DNA from: Streptomyces cellostaticus
GTDB lineage: Bacteria; Actinomycetota; Actinomycetes; Streptomycetales; Streptomycetaceae
Direction: 5' to 3'
Length of the DNA: 64,000 nt
Assembly (NCBI RefSeq): GCF_001513965.1
Contig: NZ_KQ948035.1
Location: 102,896-166,895 of the forward strand
Part shown: one piece after another, positions 44,292 through 52,230 of the stretch
Layout: each line of letters begins with the position of its first letter
Position numbering within the stretch: the stretch's first letter is position 1
The notes under the pieces: generated by a model
What the model was told of the DNA's origin: nothing
Database searches by the model: none
What the model saw: only the letters and a program-made list of their open reading frames with translations
Translations under genes and position numbers: made by a program

Positions 44292-44690
44292 ATGATGAAG
44301 ATGATTGCCACAGCAATGCTCGCTGCCGGCCTCCTCGGTGCCGCCCCGCAAGCGATGGCCATCGGCGACCACGGCGGCACGACGAGTCTCAGTGGCAACG
44401 ACGCCAAGCAGGCGTTCGGGAACTCGAAGACCGAGGGTGACATGAGTCCGCAACTGTCGCTCGTCCAGGGCACGCTGAACAAGCCATGCCTCGGTGTGCC
44501 CGTCAAGGCGAACCTGGCGTCGATCGTGGGTCTCGTCCACGTCAGCGCCCTTCAGGACGTCCCGATCCTGTCGGCCCCGCAGAACCAGCAGTGCACCGAG
44601 AACTCGACTCAGGCCAAGGGCGACGAGCCGCTGTCGCACATCCTGGATCAGATCCCCGTCCTGTCCGGCAACGGCGCAGCACATCACTGA
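44292..44690 (+). CDS. Rodlin protein (RdlA/RdlB-like)
   Basis: The 132-residue protein has a signal peptide (MMKMIATAMLAAGLLGAAPQAMA) and a mature part beginning IGDHGG. The repeated layout of rodlins is clear: FGNSKTEGDMSPQLSLVQGTLNKPCLGV, then LVHVSALQDVPILS and QNQQCTENSTQAKGD, very close to S. coelicolor RdlA/RdlB as I remember them, with the same two Cys. Rodlins form the paired-rod layer on aerial hyphae and spores together with chaplins. The usual rdlA-rdlB divergent pair and chaplin genes are absent here, so this is an orphan copy. ATG 44295 is an alternative start; no strong ribosome site is seen. Confidence 0.88.
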   Translation: MMKMIATAMLAAGLLGAAPQAMAIGDHGGTTSLSGNDAKQAFGNSKTEGDMSPQLSLVQGTLNKPCLGVPVKANLASIVGLVHVSALQDVPILSAPQNQQCTENSTQAKGDEPLSHILDQIPVLSGNGAAHH

Positions 44691-45054
44691 CCCCGAACGC
44701 GATGGAGCGGCGGGTACGAAAGCACCCACGACGCGCCCGTGGACGAGGTCCTGTTCCTCCGCTTCGCCCCGGCTGCGCCTGGCTCGCACCGTCTCCTGCC
44801 GCAAGGCTGTGGGGCAGGAGGACGACACCGTCTTCGGCGTGCTGCGCGGCTGGGGCTACCGCCTTGAGGCGGCGGGCAATCGATCGGTGCGCACGCTGAT
44901 CGCGCACGCGATGCTCCTCAGCCGCAATCTGTTGCCGGCGGACACGGACGCGGCGTTGCCGGCGCGTCGGCGGCGCTGGGGCAGTGTGCCTCGTCCGTCG
45001 CGCGTGATGAGACGCGGCTGCGGGTCTGCGGGCCCAGCGGCGGACGGATGCGCC
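44691..45054. other. Stretch without a confident gene
   Basis: About 360 bases after the rodlin. One plus-strand frame (VSCRKAVGQEDDTVFGVLRGWGYRLEAAG) looks mildly coding-like and may be another piece of the disrupted mobile region that follows, but I cannot name it. Confidence 0.35.
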
Positions 45055-45480
45055 CGCGCCATGGGCCGAGATGGCCCGCCGGTGGTTCGACACCCCCACA
45101 TTCAGTCGCAACGTCCACCTGGCTTGCCGCCAGGATCTCGCCCGCATGGGCCGGTGGCCGGCCGCCGATCACCCGCAGATCACCGGGCCCGCTCAGTGGA
45201 CGAGGGCGACCTGTGCGGCCTGGGTGGCAGCGGTAGACCGGATGCGGATCGGCGGCTACGTCGAACGCACCGCCACCCGGGGCGTGTTCGGAGCCCGATG
45301 TCACCCTCCGCCAAGGACAGTGCGCTCACCGTAGGCCGCGCGTTCTTCCGTGACCTTCAGGAAGGGAGTGGATTCCACGCCGGTTCGATCCCGGGCGCGC
45401 CTGGAGACGCCCCGAAGCATCCGCGCGCTGCTGGGTCCCAACCCCCGTGTCATCGCCGACGAGGTGTGGGACAAGCCGAG
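45055..45480 (+). pseudogene. Tyrosine recombinase/integrase remnant
   Basis: One frame (from ~45065) reads AEMARRWFDTPTFSRNVHL, RQDLARMGRWPAADHPQI and PAQWTRATCAAWVAAVDRM, the core-binding region of a phage-type integrase. Another then gives LTVGRAFFRDLQE and a third PRSIRALLGPNPRVIADEVWDK. The shifts and the absence of the catalytic domain with the R..HxxR..Y residues show a decayed gene. It marks past insertion directly upstream of the NB-ARC/radical SAM unit. Confidence 0.68.
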
Positions 45481-45696
45481 TTGTAGGTGGGGTTCCTGTT
45501 CGGCCACCGTGCCAAGCGCGTTTCCGAGGACGGAACCGATGACGACCCTGTTCGAGCTGCAGGGGTGGCTCGGAAACCGGTCACGGAGCTGCTCGCCTCC
45601 ATCCCGCTGAGCTCTCTCCCCGCCAATTGCCTTAATACCGCCTCCACTTGGGGCCAAACCGTATCGCTTCGGCACGAGCCCCTCCATGATGGAACC

Positions 45697-48153
45697 ATGC
45701 GGGACAGTACGAATGCGGCCCCCGGGAGCGACGACGCCGACCAGCGCGGGGAACATCGCGTCGGCACCACTGTCGCAGCGGATCTGCTCGACTTCCGCGC
45801 GGGACAGTTCCACGGCGACGTGGTGGGCAAGGTGGAGCACCACCACCACACGACGTTCGGCCGCCGTGCACTGCGGTCGCTGCCCGGCCCGTTACGCGGC
45901 TTCGTCGGCCGCCACGACGAACTCCGCACCCTGCTGGGCATTCTCGAGCCCGCCGCGCGCTCCCACGGAACGGTCCTCATATCCGCCGTCGCCGGACTGG
46001 GCGGCGTCGGGAAAACCGCTCTCGCCCTCCAGGCGGCGCACGCGGCGCAGGACCAGGGGCTCTTCCCGGCCGGAGTGGTCTTCCTGGACCTCCACGGGTA
46101 CGACGACGAGCCGCTGGCTCCGGAGCAGGCGTTGGAGCAGCTGCTGCGTGCCCTGGGAGTACCGGCCGGGCACATCCCGGCGAGCGCCGACGCGCGGGCC
46201 GGACTCTACCGCTCCGTGCTGGCCGAGACGGCCGAGGAACGCGGAGCCCTCCTCATCGTCGTTGACAACGCCTCCCACCCCTCGCAGGTACGGCACCTGC
46301 TGCCGGGCCATCCGTGCCATCGGGTGCTGGTGACCTCACGCGACACCCTCTCCCAGCTCGGCGCCCACGTGCTGCATCTCGGGGTGCTTCCGGCCGAACA
46401 CGGCGTCGAGGTGCTGGTCACGGCGCTCACGACCGGCGACCCCGCCGACACACGCATCGCGCGGGAACCCGACGACGCGCGACGGCTCGGCGCCCTGTGT
46501 GGGCATCTCCCGCTCGCGCTGCACATTGCCGCCGCACTCCTCGTCAACGATCCGGGCAAGCCGGTGGCGGAGCTCGCGGACGAACTCGCCGACGCGGCCG
46601 ATCTCATCGACAACCTGCACGACGGCGAGCGGGCGATCCGGGCGACCTTCGACATGTCCTACAACCGGCTGGGCTCCGGCCCGGCACGGCTGTTCCGGCT
46701 GCTGGCCCTCGCGCCCGGCCCGGAGGCCGGGACGGAGGCTCTCACAGCGCTCGGTGGTGCGGAACCGTCGCCGCGCGACGTCGACGTGCTCGTCAGGGCC
46801 CATCTGATCGAGGCCGGCAGCATGCGCCACCGGTGGCGCATGCACGATCTGGTCCGCGCCTACGGAATCGCCCGGACCATGGAGGACGCCTCGCTGACGG
46901 CGGACGCACACGCGGCGCGCGACCGGCTGCTGAGCCGCTACCAGGAGCGCGTCACCGACAGCGGTGCTCACCTCAAGCCCGCCGCGCCCCCTGCACGGCG
47001 CAGCGGCTTCGTCGACCGGGACGAGGCCCTCGGCTGGCTGGACACGGAACGCGCCGGGCTCGTGGCCGCCGCCCAGTGGGCAGTCGATCCGGCCCATGCC
47101 GAACCTGCGGTGCGCTTGGCCCTGAGCCTGTACCACTACCTCGGCTGGCGGCGTCACTTCGACGACGCGGCCGTCGTGTACCGCTACGCCGTCCAGGGCG
47201 CCCGTCTCCTGCACGACCAGGAGCACGAGGCGCTGGCGTACGACAACCTTGGCATCGCCATGCGCCAGCTGCGACGGCTCGACGAGGCCGTCGCAGCGCA
47301 CCGGCGGGCCCTGGAGACCTATGGGGGTCTCGGCTCTCCACGAGGAGAGGGCAGGGCAAAGTACAACCTGGGCAACGCGTTGCTGGAGGCCCGGAGCTAC
47401 GACCTCGCCCTCACCATGTTCCAGGAGGCCGGCACGCTGTTGCGGGAGGCGGGGGTGCTGAGCACCGCGGCCCTGGCCCAGAACGGAATCGGGATCGTGT
47501 ACCTCAAGACAGGACGCTTCGCCGAGGCACTCCACCATCTCGACTCGGCCCAGGACGGGTTCCAGCTCCTCGGCGACACGATTCCCGAAGCCATCGCCAC
47601 CAACAACCGGGGCCGCGCCCGGCGAGGACTCGGGCAGTTCGAGGCGTCGTGCCGGGACCATCGGCGAGCCATCGCCCTGTTCCGGCCGCTCGGCCAGGCC
47701 GAGCGCGTTGCCACCGCCTGCAACGACCTCGCCCTGACCCTGCGTGCGATGGGCCGGACGGCGGAAGCGCTCGAGCAACATACCGAGGCACTGAGCCTGG
47801 TCAGACGGCACCGGGAACACTATCGCGAGGCCGTGGTGCTCAATGACCTGGGAGGCACCCTGCGTCAGGCGGGCAGGAACGAGCAGGCTGCCGAGTGTCA
47901 CGGGCGGGCGCTGGCGTTGTTCCGTGACCTCTTCCGCGACCCCTACGGTCAGGCCCGCTCACTCGACCTGTATGCCGCTGCGGCGGAGGGGACGGGGGCT
48001 CTGGAGGACGCACGACAGGCATGGCAGGAGGCGGTCGCGCTGTACCGGGAGGCCGGAGCCGAGGACGCTGCGGACGCGGTCACACGACGGATGGGCCACG
48101 CCGGACGGGCCCTGGCGTCCGGCGGGGGCAGTCAGGAGGGTTCCCGTGGGTGA
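45697..48153 (+). CDS. NB-ARC/TPR regulatory ATPase (STAND family)
   Basis: ATG 45697 is proposed; the frame is open to 45487 but the composition before 45697 is random, and the ribosome site is weak. The 818-residue protein has a short N-terminal segment with FRAGQFHGDVVGKVEHHHH, typical of the effector-associated start of Streptomyces STAND proteins. The NB-ARC ATPase (~residues 65-400) has Walker A GLGGVGKTAL (~101-110) and Walker B LLIVVDNAS. At least six TPR repeats (~510-790) end it. Codon 66 is TTA (45892-45894). Its 3' end overlaps the radical SAM gene by 8 bases. In FxSxx-type RiPP systems a similar TPR protein accompanies the maturase, so a role in that pathway is likely. Confidence 0.82.
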   Translation: MRDSTNAAPGSDDADQRGEHRVGTTVAADLLDFRAGQFHGDVVGKVEHHHHTTFGRRALRSLPGPLRGFVGRHDELRTLLGILEPAARSHGTVLISAVAGLGGVGKTALALQAAHAAQDQGLFPAGVVFLDLHGYDDEPLAPEQALEQLLRALGVPAGHIPASADARAGLYRSVLAETAEERGALLIVVDNASHPSQVRHLLPGHPCHRVLVTSRDTLSQLGAHVLHLGVLPAEHGVEVLVTALTTGDPADTRIAREPDDARRLGALCGHLPLALHIAAALLVNDPGKPVAELADELADAADLIDNLHDGERAIRATFDMSYNRLGSGPARLFRLLALAPGPEAGTEALTALGGAEPSPRDVDVLVRAHLIEAGSMRHRWRMHDLVRAYGIARTMEDASLTADAHAARDRLLSRYQERVTDSGAHLKPAAPPARRSGFVDRDEALGWLDTERAGLVAAAQWAVDPAHAEPAVRLALSLYHYLGWRRHFDDAAVVYRYAVQGARLLHDQEHEALAYDNLGIAMRQLRRLDEAVAAHRRALETYGGLGSPRGEGRAKYNLGNALLEARSYDLALTMFQEAGTLLREAGVLSTAALAQNGIGIVYLKTGRFAEALHHLDSAQDGFQLLGDTIPEAIATNNRGRARRGLGQFEASCRDHRRAIALFRPLGQAERVATACNDLALTLRAMGRTAEALEQHTEALSLVRRHREHYREAVVLNDLGGTLRQAGRNEQAAECHGRALALFRDLFRDPYGQARSLDLYAAAAEGTGALEDARQAWQEAVALYREAGAEDAADAVTRRMGHAGRALASGGGSQEGSRG

Positions 48154-49249
48154 GCTGGCGTCGACCGCGTCGGTGGTTTTCCTCCAACCCGTCACCCTGT
48201 GCAACCTCGACTGCTCGTACTGCTACCTTCCCCAACGGGCCGTCTTCCGCCGGATGTCGGTCGACGTGGCCGACGCCGTCGCACGGGCGGTGTCGGTCTG
48301 GTCCGACGCACATCCGGTGCACGTGGTGTGGCACGGCGGAGAGCCGCTCGTCCTCGGTGTCCCGGGCTTCGTGGAACTCCTCGGTCGATTCCGGGCAGGT
48401 CTGCACCGAGTCGGCCACGCGGTGCAGACCAACGGCACGCTCATCGACGACGCGTGGTGTGAGGTCTTCATCCGCCACCGGGTCGGGGTGACGGTCAGCC
48501 TCGACGGCCCCGAGCCGTTCAACCGCGACCGCGTCACTCGCGGCGGCGGCGAGAGCCTCGACCGTGCGCTCCGCGGCATCGCGGCACTGCGCCGCCATCA
48601 CCTTCCCTTCGGGGCGATCGCAGTGGTCCAAGACCCCGACCCGGACCGCGCCGGCGAGCTGTACGACTGGTTCTCCGCGCTCGGGTGCCACTCGCTCGGC
48701 ATCAACATCGTCGAACGCAAAGGCACCCGTGCCCAGGCGTCGGTGGACGACGAGCGGGTCACCGCCTTCTGGTCCGCTCTCGCCGTCCACTGGAGGAAGG
48801 ACCAGCGGCTCCGGATACGCGAGTTCGACCATGCACTCCGCTACGTCGCTGCGGAGTTGGACGGGCGGGCCCGAGAAAGGGCCATGGCACCCCGCGACCC
48901 CTTGCCCATGATCGGCTGGAACGGCGACGTGACCATGTTCGGGCCGGACCTGCTGGGGTTCTCCTCTCCGAGGCTCGGCGCGTTCACCGTGGGCAACGTG
49001 GCCGACGCAGAACTCACGGAAATCCTGGAGCGCGCTGCGGAGTCCGGATGGGTGGAAGAGGTTCTGGACGGGATTGAGGCGTGCCGGACCGCCTGCGACC
49101 ACTATGCCTACTGTTTCGGCGGGCAACCCGCCAACAAGTACTTCGAGACCGGACGGTTCGACGTCACTGAGACGACGTACTGCCGCAACAGCAAAAAACG
49201 ACTCATGAAGGGACTGATGCGCGGTGTCCGAGAAGCCCGAGGAGCCTGA
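48146..49249 (+). CDS. Radical SAM/SPASM-like peptide maturase
   Basis: GTG 48146 with AGGAGGG 5 bases upstream gives 367 residues. The 4Fe-4S/SAM motif CNLDCSYC (Cys19, 23, 26) is followed by VVWHGGEPLVLG and AVQTNGTLIDDAWC, the GGE motif and strand order of radical SAM barrels. The C-terminal Cys cluster (EACRTACDHYAYCFGG, then TTYCRN) matches SPASM/twitch-type auxiliary clusters of the maturases that form cyclophane or thioether cross-links in RiPP peptides (FxsB/GrrM-like). The NB-ARC/TPR gene is coupled upstream, and a 58-codon ORF overlaps its 3' end, an ideal precursor position. Confidence 0.88.
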   Translation: MGELASTASVVFLQPVTLCNLDCSYCYLPQRAVFRRMSVDVADAVARAVSVWSDAHPVHVVWHGGEPLVLGVPGFVELLGRFRAGLHRVGHAVQTNGTLIDDAWCEVFIRHRVGVTVSLDGPEPFNRDRVTRGGGESLDRALRGIAALRRHHLPFGAIAVVQDPDPDRAGELYDWFSALGCHSLGINIVERKGTRAQASVDDERVTAFWSALAVHWRKDQRLRIREFDHALRYVAAELDGRARERAMAPRDPLPMIGWNGDVTMFGPDLLGFSSPRLGAFTVGNVADAELTEILERAAESGWVEEVLDGIEACRTACDHYAYCFGGQPANKYFETGRFDVTETTYCRNSKKRLMKGLMRGVREARGA

Positions 49250-49400
49250 AACCCTGTCCGCATTCGTCGAAGCCCACCGGGACGAGTTGTCGGAGCTCGT
49301 CGCGGCCCCTGACCGGCGCGCGTCGTGCCCTCCTCCCCCCGGGGTGGAATTCCGGGCCGATGTTCTCCTCTCCGCCTGCATCGACCCCCCTAACGGCTAA
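49224..49400 (+). CDS. Small RiPP-precursor-like peptide
   Basis: The GTG at 49224 lies within the last codons of the maturase gene (26-base overlap), with AAGGGA 10 bases upstream; TAA at 49398-49400. The 58-residue product has an acidic helical leader (LSAFVEAHRDELSELV) of the type seen before RiPP cores, a Pro-rich turn (RASCPPPPGVEF) and the C-terminal LLSACIDPPNG. Two Cys and several Phe/Val/Leu could be cross-link sites. It does not end in FxSxx nor GRGGGW, so it is not a member of the precursor types I know. No database support; position, leader and following terminator are the evidence. Confidence 0.6.
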   Translation: MSEKPEEPETLSAFVEAHRDELSELVAAPDRRASCPPPPGVEFRADVLLSACIDPPNG

Positions 49401-49414
49401 GCCCTCGCGGCTAC

Positions 49415-49437
49415 CCCGGCGACGCGAGGTCGCCGGG
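49415..49437 (+). terminator. Terminator after the RiPP-like unit
   Basis: CCCGGCGAC (49415-49423) and GTCGCCGGG (49429-49437) form a perfect 9-bp stem with a 5-base loop, 14 bases after the small ORF stop. It supports the small ORF being the last gene of the transcript. Confidence 0.75.
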
Positions 49438-49684
49438 ACAACCACGGCGTGTTCCGCAATGATCTTGCGATGGTCTGCGACCCCGATCAGGACGGTGTCC
49501 TTGCGGAACGGCTTTACGGGGCCGCAGGCCGGAAGGCAACTCCAGGCAGGTGCGTTTGTGCGTCGGGAATCTCAGCCCACGCGGCCGGCGCCGGGACAGC
49601 CTCGCTCAGCTCCACACACCACGCGTCGTCCGGCAAGGCGTAGTGGCATTGGACGGCGTCATAACGGCCTGCATGAACGCGCAG

Positions 49685-50345
49685 CTATGGCATGTCCGCA
49701 GGCTGCCACAGCCGCCACGTCGGAGTCTCGCGAGTATCCCGCTCGGCACCTGGTGCGCGGCCTGCCAGCGTGTGCGGGACAGCACTTGGAGCGGCTGCCA
49801 GCGCCCGACCACGTGATCGTGAGATCAAATTGGCTATGGCGCGTCCGCTATCGGCCCAACCGTGGCGAGGGAGCAGGCAGTCGAAGACGACCTCCGCCAG
49901 CCTCTCCGGCCGGTCATTTGCGCCGCGCAGGCGGCCGGCCGCCAGCGCGGCCACGACAATGGCCTGAACGTCGGCCGCGTCCACGTCATCGCGCACTGCC
50001 GCCGCCTGTTGGGCGTGGGTCAGGAGCGCGCCGAACAACTCGCGCAGCTGTGCCGCCAGTTCCTCGGCTGCGGCGCCCATGGGGCCGCCCGCCGCCGTGA
50101 TGGCTTCGGTCAGATCCTGCTTCGCATCGGCCTCAGTGGTCATCCGGGCGGGGAAGGCGAAGAACGCCGGTCCGGCCTCCGGGTCGGCCAAGGCGGCGCG
50201 GACGTCGAGCGTCAGTTGCTCCAGGTGCTCACGCACGACTGCCTCGAACAGCGCCTCTTTGGTGGGGAAGTGGCGGTGGACGGCGCCCGGCCCGACCCCC
50301 GCCCGGCGGGCGATCGTCGCTGGGGCCGTCGGCGGTCAGACGAGT
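49685..50345 (-). pseudogene. TetR-family regulator, N-terminus damaged
   Basis: The C-terminal ligand domain reads from ~50236 (REHLEQLTLDVRAALADPEAG, QLRELFGALLTHAQQAAAV) to 49685. The HTH (TIARRAGVGPGAVHRHFPTKEALFEAVV) is present just upstream in the same frame but is preceded by a TGA at ~50332, while the expected preceding segment (RLTADGP) lies in another frame. A small deletion or frameshift therefore cuts the first ~25 residues. Internal starts could make a crippled protein. It sits between the RiPP-like unit and the ACP gene, and was perhaps the regulator of one of them. Confidence 0.6.
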
Positions 50346-50923
50346 GCGTTCACCACTCGCTTGCCCATCACGCTCAGCGAGCCACAGGTGACGGCGGTCT
50401 GGATCCGCAAGCCACACCGCCGCAAAGCGGTCGATGAACCCGCCGCCGAGCCGGGCCCCGTCGTGCAGCAGGGAGAGGACGGGGGAGTGGCTGCGCTCGG
50501 CGCGGCTTGGCTGGGACAAGCTCATCACTGTGCAGCAGTGGTTGAGCGAACACGTCCGCGGGATCCCGTCCGCAGCCGAGGGCGAGAGGCCGAAGCCGCG
50601 CCGCACGCAGGCCGATGAAGGGGCCGCGCAGTCGTCGAGAATCAAGGGGCGCACACCAGAGGCGCATATTGCACGTTAATTATCATTTCACGCCCTAACA
50701 CCCCAGTAGTCGCTCTCGAGGGGGATTATCCGGACTCCGAGTAGAGCAAGATCCCACTACCTCCGGGGCATACGCGCCTCCACACGAAACCGAGCAATGA
50801 AGCGTCACCCGCTCCCCGCTCCCAGACCTCGACCACGAGTCCGCCATAGCCTCCTGGGGCTTCGGCAGTTCGTGGAAGTCCGGCCGGCGCGATCTCCCCG
50901 TAGTCGCATCGAAGGGAAACACC
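50346..50923. other. Stretch without a gene, includes AT-rich promoter region
   Basis: No credible gene in ~580 bases. Around 50668-50700 the sequence becomes AT-rich (TTGCACGTTAATTATCATTT), unusual for this genome, and is a likely promoter or operator region for the ACP operon that begins at 50924, although it is 230 bases upstream. Confidence 0.4.
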
Positions 50924-51190
50924 ATGACCCCCACTGAGCTGGAACAGATGTTGACGACCATCGTGTACGGCAACGACGCCTCGCCCGACAAGCGGATCAC
51001 CCTGCCGCGGGAAGCGCAGGACCGCACGTTCGATGACCTGGAAGTGGACTCGCTGGCCAGAGCAGAGCTGGTGACCGTGATCAGCGACACTTACCTGATC
51101 GACATCAGCGACGCCCAGGCAGCCGCCCTCACCACGCCGCGCAAGGTCCTGGAGTTCGTGGCCGGCCACAAGACGGGAAGCGGTACGTGA
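50924..51190 (+). CDS. Acyl carrier protein
   Basis: This 88-residue protein has the phosphopantetheine attachment motif in DLEVDSLARAELV (Ser at ~residue 44), an acidic helical composition and the length of a discrete type II ACP. It would carry the growing acyl chain as a thioester for the KAS III enzymes that follow. The next gene overlaps its stop by 4 bases (GTGA), so ACP and KAS III are made together. No distinct ACP synthase is present in the window. Confidence 0.85.
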   Translation: MTPTELEQMLTTIVYGNDASPDKRITLPREAQDRTFDDLEVDSLARAELVTVISDTYLIDISDAQAAALTTPRKVLEFVAGHKTGSGT

Positions 51191-52170
51191 GCACCCTGGC
51201 GGTGCGGCCCTGCCGCGTCGCGGGCGTGGGCGCCTACCGCCCCGTACCAGTGGACTCGCACAACGTCGCCGTATCCCTGGGGGAGAGCCGGGAGTGGATT
51301 CTGTCGCGGACCGGCGTGGAGACCCGGTGCGTGGCCACACCGGCCGAATCGGTGGCCCGCATGGCCCTTGCCGCCGCCCAGCAGGCGCTGGACAGCGCGC
51401 ACATGCCGCCCGACAGCATCGACGCCTTGGTCGTGGCGACCTCCACCAACCCGCAGCCCTGTCCGTCCATCGCCCCTCAGGTGGCCTCGGGACTCGGCCT
51501 GAACGTCGCCGCGTTCGACGTGAACATCGCCTGCGCGGGCTTCTGTTACGCCCTGAACGTGGCCAGGTCACTGATCGCGGCCGGTAGTTGCACCACCGTC
51601 CTGGTCGCCGGTGCGGATCGCATGCTGGACCTGGTCGATGCCGCTGACAGGGCCACTGCCCCCGTCTTCGCCGACGGCGCGGGGGCGATGGTGGTCACCG
51701 CCACGGACGGCCCTGCCGGCGTGGGCCCGGTGGTGTGGGGATCGGCCGGTGAGCGGGCGGCGGCGCTGGAAGTGCGGCCCGACGTCTTGGGGGCTGCCCC
51801 CGCCGTCTCCGCGATGCCCGCACTGCGGATGGACGGCCTGGCGATCACCCGCTGGGCGTGCTCCACCGTGCCCGCCGTTGTACGCGAGGTGCTGTCGGTG
51901 ACCGGGATCGGCTGGAACGACGTGGCCGCGTTCGTCCCGCATCAGGCGAACTGGAAGCTGATCCAGCGTGTCGCCAAGGGGCTCGGTCTGCCGGAGAAGG
52001 TCGTGGTCGCCGACGACGTACGGTTCACCGGCAACACCAGTTCCGCATCCGTGCCCCTTGCCCTCCACCGGCTGCTGGACACCGGGCGCGTGCCGAGCGG
52101 CCAGTGGGCCGTGCTGGTCGGATTCGGCGCCGGGCTGGCCTATGCCGGACAAGCCGTCCGCATCCCCTGA
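51187..52170 (+). CDS. KAS III-type 3-oxoacyl-ACP synthase (FabH-like)
   Basis: The 327-residue enzyme has the full KAS III triad: Cys116 (NIACAGFCYAL), His252 (FVPHQANWKL) and Asn283 (FTGNTSSASVP). It probably condenses an acyl-CoA starter with malonyl-ACP, using the ACP encoded just before it, with which it overlaps in GTGA. Unlike primary-metabolism FabH it stands with a P450, a second KAS III and tailoring enzymes, which points to secondary metabolism. Confidence 0.9.
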   Translation: MSTLAVRPCRVAGVGAYRPVPVDSHNVAVSLGESREWILSRTGVETRCVATPAESVARMALAAAQQALDSAHMPPDSIDALVVATSTNPQPCPSIAPQVASGLGLNVAAFDVNIACAGFCYALNVARSLIAAGSCTTVLVAGADRMLDLVDAADRATAPVFADGAGAMVVTATDGPAGVGPVVWGSAGERAAALEVRPDVLGAAPAVSAMPALRMDGLAITRWACSTVPAVVREVLSVTGIGWNDVAAFVPHQANWKLIQRVAKGLGLPEKVVVADDVRFTGNTSSASVPLALHRLLDTGRVPSGQWAVLVGFGAGLAYAGQAVRIP

Positions 52171-52230
52171 AACGCTGCCCAGGCTGTGCAGCCCCGCCTT
52201 TCCCAGCCAGGCAGAAGGAGACGGAGCACC

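Noticed and set aside
47843..48145. N-terminal extension of the radical SAM protein
   Set aside because: It lies within the TPR gene in another frame; GTG 48146 has a strong ribosome site and places the CxxxCxxC motif at the usual distance from the start.
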